DNA of 59,061 bases from Methylophaga sp. OBS4 (GCF_026319305.1 NZ_JAPDMV010000020.1:1-59061), one strand, 5' to 3'; shown: positions 19,594 through 27,560, counted from the first letter of the stretch. Numbers and translations: made by a program. Notes: generated by a model not told the origin, from the letters alone.

Positions 19594-20011
19594 TTGTGCG
19601 CGGATTCAACGTATAAATTCAGCAGGTGAGTTTATCCCGAGGGATACCTGATTCCGGCGTAAGGACACGCCTTAAATTAGATTATTGAGTGCTAAACCTA
19701 GACTGGATAACACTAAAATGAGATTTGCCGGATTTTTCCAATTCTGGCTGGACCTAATACGGGGTCAGGGTCAAACCACGGGCATTATTACTAAGCTGAG
19801 GTTGGATTAAAGACTGGGGGCAGGTCACCTTGTCTGTTTCAAACAGTCAGGACCATGAGAAGAGTCTGTGTGATCTAATAAGTTAGCTGTGCTGGTGTTC
19901 CGGTTCATAGCTGAAGCTCCTCAAAACTTGGTGGCGTGCTTAACCCGTCACCATGGATAACACAGAATGACGTTTCTGAATGGTTGATAAACTTTTGGTT
20001 TTGACTTTGAT
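19594..20011. other. Intergenic region with likely mobile-element debris
   Basis: No supported gene. Motifs such as ACGGGGTCAGGGTCA (about 19757) and GGGGGCAGGTCACC (about 19818) resemble ends of repeat-associated or IS elements. On the minus strand a 27-codon frame (19826-19909) starts after GAGGAGCTTCAGCT. It reads MNRNTSTANLLDHT and is probably the start of a lost transposase-linked ORF. The mirror is 39051-39468. Confidence 0.4.
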
Positions 20012-20812
20012 TTATATTGTTTTATCTGAAGTGTAAGTAGCTTCTTTACTATCAATGATTATCGCTTTCAAAACCCCTGGTCCATTAGGCTTGAACGTAA
20101 AATGCACACTAGGATCTTCACTGAAAGAAATACCCATATCTACACTAAATAAAGACTGTTCAGCATAATTTACGGACATTGTTTTTACATAATGTGCAGG
20201 AATATAACGTCTGGTCTGTTGGTCGAACTGTAAGCCATTATAATTTGGGTGGCTGATCATAACCTGGACCGGAACTTCATGACCTATTTCAGGCTTACGC
20301 ATTCTAATTTGCATTTTACCTAGACGTGACTTAACGGCTTCTGGGTCTTTTTGTACCGGTGCACTACAGCCACCTGATGCTTTCACAAAACGCGATACCA
20401 TGTATAACGCACCGTCATTCATTTCAACAATAGCTCGGACATTAGAATATTTCTGAAAGCGCATGCGAAACGTCAAATTTACCTGCTCCATAGTTGGAGT
20501 AAGATGAAAATTGGCGGAATAAGGATCTGGATTATCATCTATTAGAATGTGAATATTTTTAATATAACTTTCCGCTGTCTGAGGTTTAAGTGATTTAAGC
20601 GTCAGCGGCACGATCGCAGCATCTTCTGCACGCGATGGTGCATCCAAAATCAGCCAATCATCTGCATCGGTTAAGATCGTTTTATTCTCAAAATATATCT
20701 CTTTAAGAACTGGCCACATCTCTTCTTTTTCTGTTTCAGCGTGAGCTGTATTTAAAAGAAGTAATGCAATTGGTATCGCCAAAAATAAGCTACGTAAATA
20801 ATAGTTAAACAT
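20012..20812 (-). CDS. SoxYZ-like carrier protein, quinoprotein-associated
   Basis: 266 residues. A signal peptide covers about 1-25. A SoxY-like domain follows, ending around ASGGCSAP with the single Cys149 in the place of the SoxY carrier cysteine. A SoxZ-like domain runs from about 165 to the end (VPVQVMISHP near its start). Such fused periplasmic carriers occur with PQQ-dependent dehydrogenases in methylotrophs and are distinct from true thiosulfate-oxidising SoxYZ. The ATG at 20812 has AAGGAG upstream; an upstream in-frame start has none. It lies 11 bp after the MBL gene and is the last gene of the TetR-controlled group. Confidence 0.85.
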   Translation of the reverse strand: MFNYYLRSLFLAIPIALLLLNTAHAETEKEEMWPVLKEIYFENKTILTDADDWLILDAPSRAEDAAIVPLTLKSLKPQTAESYIKNIHILIDDNPDPYSANFHLTPTMEQVNLTFRMRFQKYSNVRAIVEMNDGALYMVSRFVKASGGCSAPVQKDPEAVKSRLGKMQIRMRKPEIGHEVPVQVMISHPNYNGLQFDQQTRRYIPAHYVKTMSVNYAEQSLFSVDMGISFSEDPSVHFTFKPNGPGVLKAIIIDSKEATYTSDKTI

Positions 20813-20823
20813 GTTAATTCTCC

Positions 20824-21777
20824 TTATTCCCATTCCAACTCGGTAAATGCAGACGTGATATTGCGTTTGTGATATTCATCAAACATCAGCCATTTATTTT
20901 TTTCGCTCACGCCAACATTTTCAGTTGCCTGATTGATGGTGCCCATATCATTGATAATCTCTCGAACTTGTTGACGAATCAGGATGAAGTAATCCTTTTC
21001 CGTTTCCAGCGCTGCTTTCCAGTCTTGATGAAGTACCGGGCCGTGGCCAGGGATTACAGTTGTGATATCCATTCCCTTCAATTCCTCTATTGCATCCAGC
21101 CAGCCATTAATACTTCCATCCAGTGCTGGAATACGCTCAACAAAAAGCAAATCACCTGTCCACATCGTTTTGGTATTGTTGTCCAGAACCACCAAATCGT
21201 TATCGGTATGGGCTGTGGGGAAAGCAATAAGTGTCAGTTTTCGCTCCCCTAAATCGATAATCTGAGACACGCCAACATTGACTAATTGGGTAGGTGCAAT
21301 AAACTCAGCATTCCCGTATACATCACCAAGAATTTCCTTGAACCTGGTTTCATAGAAATTGCCTCTTGCGGCGATAGCTGCAGGTAATTTGGCACTGCCG
21401 ACAAAAGTGGTTTGGGGGTTTCCGAATACAGCATTTCCCAGAACATGGTCAGGATGAACATGCGTGTTGATGACATAGCAAATCGGTAAATCACTCTGTT
21501 TTCTGATTGCTGCAAGTAATGATTTTCCTTCGAGATAACTACCACCGGTGTCGATTACTGCAATGCAATCATTGCCTATAATAAAACCGACATTGGCAAT
21601 TTTGCCTTGGTTTGTCTCAGTGGCATCCTCATGTATTCCTTCATGGAAAAAAACACCTTCGGACACCTCATTCACCACATAACCATTACCAGCATATGTT
21701 ATTTGCGCCGTCACACTCACCATCAATAAGCAGTATTTCACAAACAATTTCACAGGATTTTTAGTTAGGTAAGGCAT
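20824..21777 (-). CDS. Periplasmic metallo-beta-lactamase-fold hydrolase (quinoprotein relay type)
   Basis: 317 residues. It has an N-terminal signal sequence (about 1-29). The metal motif THVHPDH is at 105-111 (His106, His108, Asp110, His111), with later ligands in FPTAHTDND and VIPGHGP. The AKGGAGGGTGACG stretch just before the ATG at 21777 fixes the start; the frame extends 12 codons further without support. It sits directly before the SoxYZ-like gene, the known pairing of quinoprotein relay zinc metallohydrolases. The substrate, perhaps an adduct on the carrier cysteine, is unknown. Confidence 0.87.
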   Translation of the reverse strand: MPYLTKNPVKLFVKYCLLMVSVTAQITYAGNGYVVNEVSEGVFFHEGIHEDATETNQGKIANVGFIIGNDCIAVIDTGGSYLEGKSLLAAIRKQSDLPICYVINTHVHPDHVLGNAVFGNPQTTFVGSAKLPAAIAARGNFYETRFKEILGDVYGNAEFIAPTQLVNVGVSQIIDLGERKLTLIAFPTAHTDNDLVVLDNNTKTMWTGDLLFVERIPALDGSINGWLDAIEELKGMDITTVIPGHGPVLHQDWKAALETEKDYFILIRQQVREIINDMGTINQATENVGVSEKNKWLMFDEYHKRNITSAFTELEWE

Positions 21778-21822
21778 CGTCACCCTCCTTCTTTTCAGCC
21801 ATTTTGAACACAAATGCTCGTG

Positions 21823-22089
21823 TTAAAACATTGGCTTCAAGATTTGTTTGACTTCAGAGATACTATTAGCTGGGAAACCACCTTTTTCGGCATGTTCTCT
21901 AATCGTATCGGCATCTGGTGCACGATAAATACAATAGATTTTATCGTCGGTTACATAGCTCTCAACCCATTCGATTCTAGGGCCCATATCTTTTAATACG
22001 CAGCAAGATGTCTCTGTAATCTGGTCATATTCTTCTTGTGTCAATTTACCTGCACCAGAAATTTCTCGTTCTATTACAAACTTTTTCAT
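21823..22089 (-). CDS. DUF4242 (SCO4226-like) small protein
   Basis: 88 residues starting MKKFVIEREI, with conserved Glu, Cys, Tyr and His positions and the C-terminal EHAEKGGFPANSISEV segment typical of DUF4242. The studied relative SCO4226 binds nickel as a ferredoxin-like dimer. The cellular role of the family is unclear. A strong AGGAGATC site precedes the ATG. It is the first gene after the TetR operator and 45 bp before the MBL gene, so it may be a cytoplasmic sensor or binder for the same stress. Confidence 0.82.
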   Translation of the reverse strand: MKKFVIEREISGAGKLTQEEYDQITETSCCVLKDMGPRIEWVESYVTDDKIYCIYRAPDADTIREHAEKGGFPANSISEVKQILKPMF

Positions 22090-22111
22090 TATTGATCTCC
22101 TTGTATATAAG

Positions 22112-22121
22112 CGACCGGTCG
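22112..22121. promoter_or_regulatory. TetR operator upstream of the DUF4242 operon
   Basis: The perfect palindrome CGACCGGTCG lies next to TATATA and 23 bp before the DUF4242 start. The same 12-bp sequence ACGACCGGTCGC (same orientation on the complementary strand) occurs in the tetR promoter, which makes this a convincing second binding site of the regulator. Confidence 0.8.
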
Positions 22122-22137
22122 TCTTTATTTTGGTTCT

Positions 22138-22160
22138 AAAAAAAAGCCTTTTGGCTTTTG
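22138..22160 (-). terminator. Short terminator after tetR
   Basis: AAAAGCC-AAAA-GGCTTTTTTTT on the minus strand: a 7-bp stem with a U-tract, starting right after the tetR stop. It separates tetR from the DUF4242 operon. Confidence 0.8.
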
Positions 22161-22163
22161 TTG

Positions 22164-22754
22164 TTAATTAGTGATGTAGTGATCCAGAAGCTCTGTAGAA
22201 AATCGCTGCAACGGGATGATTGATTGTTCAATTTTCATATGGAGTAATGCTCCCTGCCAGGCATCGAAAAGCAACCTTGCCATGGTTGCAGGAGAAATAT
22301 CGGTACGAACAATTCCTTGTTGCTGTGCTGATAGCAGCCCCTGTTCCAATAATGTGCAATATTGATTAATTGCGGCTTTCAAAGCTTGACGACAGACATC
22401 ACTAACACCACCGATCTCGCCCATCAAATCGCCCAGTAAACAGCCTCCTTTGAAATCGGAATTTTCCAACTCTTGTGTCAAGGAATCAAAATAAGCTTTG
22501 ATCGCTGCTAAGCCATCAAGCTCAGAATTATTCAGGTAAGACTGTAACCGAGTTATGAATGGCTCAATATAATGCGTGATCGCCTCTGCCGTAAAATTCT
22601 CTTTACTCTCAAAATAACTATAAAAAGAACCTTTGGGCACATTCACCGTATCCAGCAGTAGTTTCACACCTGTGCCGTGATAACCGTGCATCATCATCAG
22701 CTGAATACCCTGATTGAGGATTTGTTCTCTTTTAAATTCTTTTAGATTTGCCAT
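22164..22754 (-). CDS. TetR-family transcriptional regulator
   Basis: 196 residues. The N-terminal helix-turn-helix (about 10-50) includes GYHGTGVKLLLDTVNVPKGS and FYSYFESKENF, the standard family signature. The C-terminal domain (about 55-196) resembles the AcrR/YxaF-type ligand domain, with a CLLGDL segment. An operator lies inside its own promoter, and an identical one lies upstream of the DUF4242-MBL-SoxYZ operon, so it should repress both until it binds a ligand, perhaps an electrophile or aldehyde (inference). The predicted transcription start coincides with the ATG. Confidence 0.93.
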   Translation of the reverse strand: MANLKEFKREQILNQGIQLMMMHGYHGTGVKLLLDTVNVPKGSFYSYFESKENFTAEAITHYIEPFITRLQSYLNNSELDGLAAIKAYFDSLTQELENSDFKGGCLLGDLMGEIGGVSDVCRQALKAAINQYCTLLEQGLLSAQQQGIVRTDISPATMARLLFDAWQGALLHMKIEQSIIPLQRFSTELLDHYITN

Positions 22755-22760
22755 AGCGCT

Positions 22761-22789
22761 AAAATACGACCGGTCGCCTTTTAAGTCAA
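22761..22789 (-). promoter_or_regulatory. tetR promoter with operator in the spacer; likely leaderless
   Basis: On the minus strand TTGACT (-35) and TATTTT (-10) are separated by exactly 17 bp. The palindrome CGACCGGTCG (22767-22776) fills the spacer, so bound repressor would exclude RNA polymerase. The -10 box ends 6 bp before the ATG at 22754, so transcription should begin at the start codon itself, giving a leaderless mRNA. No ribosome site is present. Confidence 0.8.
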
Positions 22790-23031
22790 GTACATGATTG
22801 AAAGAAATTATGAATAGCCACTATTTAGTATTGAGAGTCTCTTTAAAAAGCGTCATCAACCAGCAGTGAGATATCTCATAGCCCCTAATTGGTGAAGCTT
22901 TATGCACAACAGCGTGCGATGAAACAGCAACAGACTCTGGAATCCTCAGGAAATCTGCCCGAGTTCTCCAGACATATATCCGTAGAAAATAAGTAGATTC
23001 AGGTTTAAATCTTCCTAACAATCTCATCAAA
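22790..23031. other. Intergenic region between tetR and the IS256 remnant
   Basis: No gene is seen. A perfect 12-bp palindrome TGAGATATCTCA lies at 22867-22878. The rest is probably left over from the insertion sequence whose transposase scrap adjoins it. The mirror is 36031-36272. Confidence 0.4.
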
Positions 23032-23106
23032 CTAAAATAGCAGCTTACGTTTCTTAATGGCCTTGCGAATCACGCTGATAAGCGACTCAATTGCATTGTT
23101 ATATTC
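23032..23106 (-). pseudogene. IS256-family (Mutator-type) transposase scrap
   Basis: The frame gives EYNNAIESLISVIRKAIKKR followed by KLLF and a stop. It closely matches the conserved TTNAIESLN.VIRKAIKKRK segment of IS256-family transposases. Only about 24 residues remain, overlapping the last codons of the HxlR gene. An insertion sequence was therefore inserted and mostly deleted here, and it set the present 3' end of that gene. Confidence 0.75.
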
Positions 23107-23440
23107 CACTTTCAATCTCGCTTTGGAGTTTTTCAAGCTCATCAAGAATACGAAGAAATTTGGTGCCGAACTCGGTTACTTTATATTCAACACGGGGTGG
23201 CGTTTCGTTGTAGTTAACACGTTCCAAAATACCAAATTCTGCATTCTTTCTTAGGCATTCATTGAGCACTTTGGTAGTTAAACCCTCCACGTTGCGAACC
23301 ATTGCTCCAGGCCGGTTGATGCCATTCGCCAGAAGTTGATAAACCGTGAGCGACCACTTACAACCGTAAATAGTCTCAACCATACGGGCACTTTTCTCGG
23401 GGGCTGATTTCCTCAAAAATATTTTTCCCTTTGCTTTCAT
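23099..23440 (-). CDS. HxlR-family transcriptional regulator
   Basis: 113 residues forming one winged helix. Signs are IYGCKWSLTVYQLLANG (normally GGKW.I.IL..L), the recognition region VEGLTTKVLNECLRKNAEFG and the wing PPRVEYKVTEFG. The usual N-terminal redox Cys of some members is absent at the family position; Cys28 and Cys63 could still act. The ATG at 23440 is used. It is divergent from the SDR gene, so it likely controls that gene and itself. Its last codons overlap a transposase remnant, so the native C-terminus may have been altered. Confidence 0.9.
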   Translation of the reverse strand: MKAKGKIFLRKSAPEKSARMVETIYGCKWSLTVYQLLANGINRPGAMVRNVEGLTTKVLNECLRKNAEFGILERVNYNETPPRVEYKVTEFGTKFLRILDELEKLQSEIESGI

Positions 23441-23441
23441 C

Positions 23442-23461
23442 AATATGTACCAATAAGTACC
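23442..23461. promoter_or_regulatory. Direct-repeat operator candidate for the HxlR regulator
   Basis: On the minus strand GGTACTTATT and GGTACATATT stand head to tail just before the HxlR start. HxlR proteins bind short symmetric or tandem sites in the shared intergenic region with their target, which fits this position. Confidence 0.5.
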
Positions 23462-23550
23462 TACCGCACCAAATTGTGCCTAATTTTCAATAGCCTACGA
23501 ATTTCATAATCTATGTCAACACCTTAATATCTACCTGTGGAGGTAATCAG

Positions 23551-24318
23551 ATGGAAAACATGACCAGTCCTTTGGCCTTGATCGTAGGCGGCTCTAGTGG
23601 AATGGGTTTAGCGACTGCAAAGCAGTTGCTCAAACGCGGCATTCATACGCTAATTATTGGCAGCTCATCTTCGAAATTGGAAGCTGCTAAGAATGATCTT
23701 TTTGGAATGGGCCACATTAAAACACTCCAGACAAACCTGTACGAAGCCAGCGACGTTCAACGCATAATTGATTTTGTGGCAAATAACGACCGCCATATTA
23801 AATATTTTGTAAATGCAGCGGGCAAATTCAAACCAACACCATTCCTTGAACATGAGAGCAAGGATTACGACGCTTACATGGAGCTAAACCGTGCTGCATT
23901 CTTCATCTCTCAAGCTGTAGCCAAAAACATGGTATCAAATGGTGGCGGTTCCATTGTGCATGTTGGCTCAATGTGGGCAAAGCAAGCCATCAAAGCCACG
24001 CCCTCATCAGCGTATTCCATGGCTAAAGCTGGCTTACATGCATTAACGCAACATATGGCAATGGAATTGGCTGATAAGAATATTCGTGTCAATGCCGTTT
24101 CACCTGCGGTTGTGAAGACCCCTATTTACGAATCCTTTATTGAACCGAGTGAAATCGATGAAACCCTTGCCACATTTGATAGCTTCCATCCGATTGGAAG
24201 GATCGGCACTTCCGAAGATGTTGCCAATGCGATTAGCTTCTTGCTCAGCAGTGATGCAAGCTGGGTAACAGGTGCCATTTGGGATGTGGATGGTGGTGTA
24301 ATCGCTGGCCGAAACTAA
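23551..24318 (+). CDS. Short-chain dehydrogenase/reductase
   Basis: A 255-residue NAD(P)-dependent oxidoreductase of the classical SDR family. The cofactor loop GGSSGMG is at 13-19 and NAAG at 88-91. The catalytic residues are Ser140 (VGS), Tyr155 and Lys159 (YSMAK), and the C-terminal DVDGG is present. A GGAGG site precedes the ATG. The substrate is unknown. Divergence from the HxlR regulator and the nearby YdhR-type monooxygenase suggest detoxification of a quinone or carbonyl. Confidence 0.93.
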   Translation: MENMTSPLALIVGGSSGMGLATAKQLLKRGIHTLIIGSSSSKLEAAKNDLFGMGHIKTLQTNLYEASDVQRIIDFVANNDRHIKYFVNAAGKFKPTPFLEHESKDYDAYMELNRAAFFISQAVAKNMVSNGGGSIVHVGSMWAKQAIKATPSSAYSMAKAGLHALTQHMAMELADKNIRVNAVSPAVVKTPIYESFIEPSEIDETLATFDSFHPIGRIGTSEDVANAISFLLSSDASWVTGAIWDVDGGVIAGRN

Positions 24319-24463
24319 CTCCCTTGGTCGGAACGAACTGAAAAGATTTGTGAAACATTTTCCTAGCTCCACTGAATGTCCTGAATTTCTGCTGACTCTG
24401 AAAGTACCGCAGAAAACATCAAGCAGTGGAGTCATCATCTCAACGAAAAATGAGCGAAAAATG

Positions 24464-24525
24464 TTGGGGCAGAGGAATAATTCAAATACATTCTATGATG
24501 ATTGTAAATTTTTACTCTGCCCCAA
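24464..24525. repeat. 11-bp inverted repeat before the ydhR-like gene
   Basis: TTGGGGCAGAG at 24464-24474 pairs perfectly with CTCTGCCCCAA at 24515-24525 across a 40-nt AT-rich loop. It may be the SDR terminator or a miniature inverted-repeat element; its right end lies 12 bp before the ribosome site of the next gene. Confidence 0.65.
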
Positions 24526-24547
24526 ATAGCTAAACAAGGAGCCTACT

Positions 24548-24868
24548 ATGACCCTGCCAAGCCGTGTGTTTCTCTATGTCGAGCTTCAATTATCCGCACC
24601 TTTCACCGAGGATCTGTGGCGGGAGATCAATCAAGCTATGCATACGGTAGCGGGAATGCGAAGCAAAACCTGGTTGAGCGGCATCAACAACTATTCCGTC
24701 GGCGGTTTCTACGAGTTTGACTCTGTTCAGAACGCCCGTGCCTACGCCGAAGGCATGTTGGCCGACTTTGCCAAGGCTGCAGACGCCAGCCTCAGCGTCA
24801 AGCTGTTTGATGGCGATGTAGTAGCCGAGGCGAGCAAAGACATGAATTCGCCCTACTTCGCCACCTGA
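24548..24868 (+). CDS. YdhR-family monooxygenase-like protein
   Basis: 106 residues with the ferredoxin-like alpha-beta pattern of the YdhR family. These are FLYVELQLSAPF at the start, GMRSKTWLS, then GGFYEFDSVQNARAYAEG and the C-terminal VKLFDGDV. E. coli YdhR has the same landmarks in the same order. The biochemical role is uncertain; a cofactor-free dimeric monooxygenase acting on an aromatic or quinone compound is presumed. AAGGAGCC precedes the ATG. It follows the SDR gene on the same strand. Confidence 0.82.
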   Translation: MTLPSRVFLYVELQLSAPFTEDLWREINQAMHTVAGMRSKTWLSGINNYSVGGFYEFDSVQNARAYAEGMLADFAKAADASLSVKLFDGDVVAEASKDMNSPYFAT

Positions 24869-25068
24869 CAGATACGTCGGCCTAACTGGCGTAAGGTACT
24901 CCCGGTTGCGTGGACTCAACGAGGCCACGCATTTCGTTGAGGGTCATGAGGTACTACCGCATCGGAACACCGGGTCTTCTGGTGCGTTTCATCTGGATCA
25001 GCTCTCTATATGTTTTCTAACTATAAAGGATGTCTACTTTTCTTGGGTGACCTGAAATAAAAAGTGAA
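24869..25068. other. Intergenic region between ydhR-like gene and gbcB
   Basis: About 200 bp between convergent genes, with several short self-complementary stretches (for instance CAACGAGGCCACG and CGTGGACTCAACG) but no gene. The mirror is 33994-34193. Confidence 0.4.
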
Positions 25069-25116
25069 ATTAAAAGCGCGGAGATTGATTGGGCAATCAA
25101 CCTCCGCGGTTTTAAT
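25069..25116. terminator. Bidirectional terminator between ydhR-like gene and gbcB
   Basis: A long imperfect hairpin: ATTAAA...CGCGGAG...TTGATT on one side pairs with AATCAA...CTCCGCG...TTTAAT on the other, around GGGC. It starts 23 bp after the gbcB stop and has A/T-rich arms in both directions. Confidence 0.88.
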
Positions 25117-25139
25117 GCAAGGGGCCGGGTGAGGCAGAA

Positions 25140-26267
25140 CTACCTTTCAACCACCAGGTTTCCCAACGGTTTAGAGCAGCAGGGCAAAAACAGGCCCTGA
25201 TCGATTTCGCGCTGGCGAATGCCACCTCCGTGTTTTATCTCCACTTGACCAGAAATCAGCCTGCTTTTGCAGGTGCCACACAAACCTTTGCTGCAAGATG
25301 ATGGCAGCCTCAGTCCGGCTGCACGTGCAGCATCGAGAACAAATTGATCCGGGCCGCATTGCACGGTGATGCCGCTTTTTGTCAGTTCTACTGAGAAGGT
25401 ATCCGGGTTTGTTGTATCGTCACCGTTGCCAGTGCTTACATTGATCATTGTCTCGGCTTGAACTTCCGCTGGAAGCTCATCAAAGGTGAAGCTTTCCTCG
25501 TGGTAATGGCGCATATCAAACCCTGCTCCTGCGAGCATATCACGCACGGCAGCCATGTATGGTGGCGGGCCACAGGTAAACACTTCTCGCGCCATAAAGT
25601 CTGGCGCAATGGCTTGCAGAGCTTCCAGAGTCAGGAATCCGCTGGATATGCGTTGGCCAGGATCCGGATCCGCCTTTTGGCATATAAAAGCCGGGCGGAA
25701 CTGCGCCTGGTTGAACGCCATTAAATCCAGTTCATGGCGAAAAATAATGTCGTCGGACGTGCGTGCGCTGTGCACAAATACAATATCGTGGTCTTCCGCC
25801 AGTTCATGAAAACTACGTGCCATCGACATCAGCGGCGTAATGCCGGATCCGCCAGACAAGAACAAGTATTGACTGGCCGGATGATGGACACAACTGAACT
25901 CACCTGCAGGGCCCAGTACCTGAACGCTGCGACCGATCTGCATATGGTCATGCAGCCAGTTGGAAACCAGTCCACCAGGTTGACGTTTGACCGTTATTGA
26001 GATCACATCCGGTCGAGTCGGTGATGATGAAATCGTGTAGCTTCGATGGATGGTTTCACCGTCGATATCCAGTTCCAGCGTGATGAACTGCCCTGGCAGG
26101 AAGCGGAACAAACCTGGTTGCAGCGGACGGAAAAAGAAGCTTTTAACATCGTGTGTTTCCTGCCTTACCTGGCAACAGACGAGCGTGCCCTCTTCATCAC
26201 TGTCCCATCTGGATGGTTCGCTTTCCCAATAAAGTGCTGTGTTTTGGCTTTTTTGCATTATCGACAT
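25140..26267 (-). CDS. gbcB: Glycine betaine monooxygenase, reductase component
   Basis: A 375-residue reductase that passes electrons from NAD(P)H through FAD and a plant-type 2Fe-2S cluster to GbcA. The FAD motif RSYT is at 75-78, and the nucleotide-binding GGSGITP follows at 139-145. The C-terminal cluster cysteines are 325, 330, 333 and 363 or 364. The layout matches Pseudomonas GbcB throughout, including YHEESF and CGPPPYM. The first ATG (26267) overlaps gbcA; a second ATG at 26258 forms TAATG with the gbcA stop and has AAGG at better spacing, so the true start may be three codons later. Coupled translation is likely. Confidence 0.94.
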   Translation of the reverse strand: MSIMQKSQNTALYWESEPSRWDSDEEGTLVCCQVRQETHDVKSFFFRPLQPGLFRFLPGQFITLELDIDGETIHRSYTISSSPTRPDVISITVKRQPGGLVSNWLHDHMQIGRSVQVLGPAGEFSCVHHPASQYLFLSGGSGITPLMSMARSFHELAEDHDIVFVHSARTSDDIIFRHELDLMAFNQAQFRPAFICQKADPDPGQRISSGFLTLEALQAIAPDFMAREVFTCGPPPYMAAVRDMLAGAGFDMRHYHEESFTFDELPAEVQAETMINVSTGNGDDTTNPDTFSVELTKSGITVQCGPDQFVLDAARAAGLRLPSSCSKGLCGTCKSRLISGQVEIKHGGGIRQREIDQGLFLPCCSKPLGNLVVER

Positions 26268-27541
26268 ACCTTGATCGGTGCTTCCATAGGCGCTTCAACA
26301 TTAGGCAGTTCGGCCTCCAGCCGCTGGATGTACCAGTTGGTGAATTTTTCAACCAGCTCTTCGGTGTAGGGCGAGTAGGGGCCCGGCTCATACCATTCGC
26401 TGCTCACGCCACGATGGGTACGCTCAACCAGTGTGGAATCCTGCTTGTTGGTGGCACGCCAGACTTCGCTGAGTTGCTTGAGATCGTAATCCACGCCTTC
26501 CACCGCGTCCTTGTGTACCAGCCATTTGGTGCGTAGCAGGGTGTGCTCGGCATCCACTGGCAATACGCTGAAGGTGACGATGTGGTCACTCATAAAGTGG
26601 TGCCAGGAGTTGGGCTGGGTCCAGAACGACAGGCCGCCCAGATTGCGGTTGGTGAGATCGCCCAGCAGTTTTTGGCAGGCGACTTTGCTGTCCATGGTTT
26701 GTGATTCACCGGCTTTGTCCAGCGGCAGGCGCTGGGTGCGGTAGGCAGTGGCACGACCATCGAGCAGGTCAATTTCTGTTGAGGGCAGGCCGCAGGCTTC
26801 CCAGCGGGCACCTTCGCTGACGATTAAATCCTGGAATTCCTGCACCTTGTCCGCGTTTTCGTGCGAGGGTTGGTAGCCAAAGCCATACTCATACATTGAG
26901 ACCGTCAATTCAGGATGGTTGGCCATGCAGTGGTAGCACTCGCGATTGTTTTCCATCGTGAGTTTCCAGTTACCTTCTTCGATGACCTCCTCCTGCCACA
27001 CCACCTTGCAGTCGGTAAGACGGTGCGGTGTGATGTACGGCTCCATGGCGGCGCGCATTTCTTCAAAATCGCCCGGCGGCTCGTCAGCAAGACAAATAAA
27101 GATCAGTCCAGCCACGGATCTCACATGTACCGGCTTGAGATTGTGCTGACTCTGGTCAAATGTTTCGCCCATATGCTCGTTATAGATGAGCTTGCCGGAG
27201 AGGTCGTAGGTCCATTGATGGTATGGGCAAACCAGATTACCGACACTGCCTTTGAAATCATCACACAACTGTGAGCCACGATGGCGGCAGACATTGTGAA
27301 AGGCTTGGATCGCCATATCATCGTCACGCACGATAATTATCGAGTTATGACCGACCTCTACGCGCACATAATCACCGGGTTCCGGGATATCCGGCTCGAC
27401 CGCGACATAAATCCAGTGACGGCTGAAAATGGCGGCGATGTCCAGATCGAAGATTTCCTGACTGCGATAAAACGGCGCCTCCAGGGTATAGCCTTTACGG
27501 CGCTCGCTAATCAGTCTGCGAATTTCCTTTGATGGGTTCAT
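26258..27541 (-). CDS. gbcA: Glycine betaine monooxygenase, Rieske oxygenase component
   Basis: A 427-residue Rieske non-heme iron oxygenase that demethylates glycine betaine to dimethylglycine with release of formaldehyde. The Rieske ligands are Cys85, His87, Cys105 and His108 (CRH...CPYH). The mononuclear iron site has His204 and His209 in NRECYHCMANHPEL, with an Asp expected further on. The frame opens at 27634, but AGAGGAC before the ATG at 27541 and the family N-terminus decide for the latter. It sits 19 bp after etfB and overlaps gbcB. Stachydrine or carnitine oxygenases are alternatives, but the betaine context favours GbcA. Confidence 0.94.
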   Translation of the reverse strand: MNPSKEIRRLISERRKGYTLEAPFYRSQEIFDLDIAAIFSRHWIYVAVEPDIPEPGDYVRVEVGHNSIIIVRDDDMAIQAFHNVCRHRGSQLCDDFKGSVGNLVCPYHQWTYDLSGKLIYNEHMGETFDQSQHNLKPVHVRSVAGLIFICLADEPPGDFEEMRAAMEPYITPHRLTDCKVVWQEEVIEEGNWKLTMENNRECYHCMANHPELTVSMYEYGFGYQPSHENADKVQEFQDLIVSEGARWEACGLPSTEIDLLDGRATAYRTQRLPLDKAGESQTMDSKVACQKLLGDLTNRNLGGLSFWTQPNSWHHFMSDHIVTFSVLPVDAEHTLLRTKWLVHKDAVEGVDYDLKQLSEVWRATNKQDSTLVERTHRGVSSEWYEPGPYSPYTEELVEKFTNWYIQRLEAELPNVEAPMEAPIKVCR

Positions 27542-27560
27542 GAGCTGTCCTCTAAATTTT

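Noticed and set aside
20012..20812. Thiosulfate-oxidising SoxYZ
   Set aside because: The carrier motif is SGGCSAP inside a fusion rather than a C-terminal GGCGG, and no other sox genes are present.
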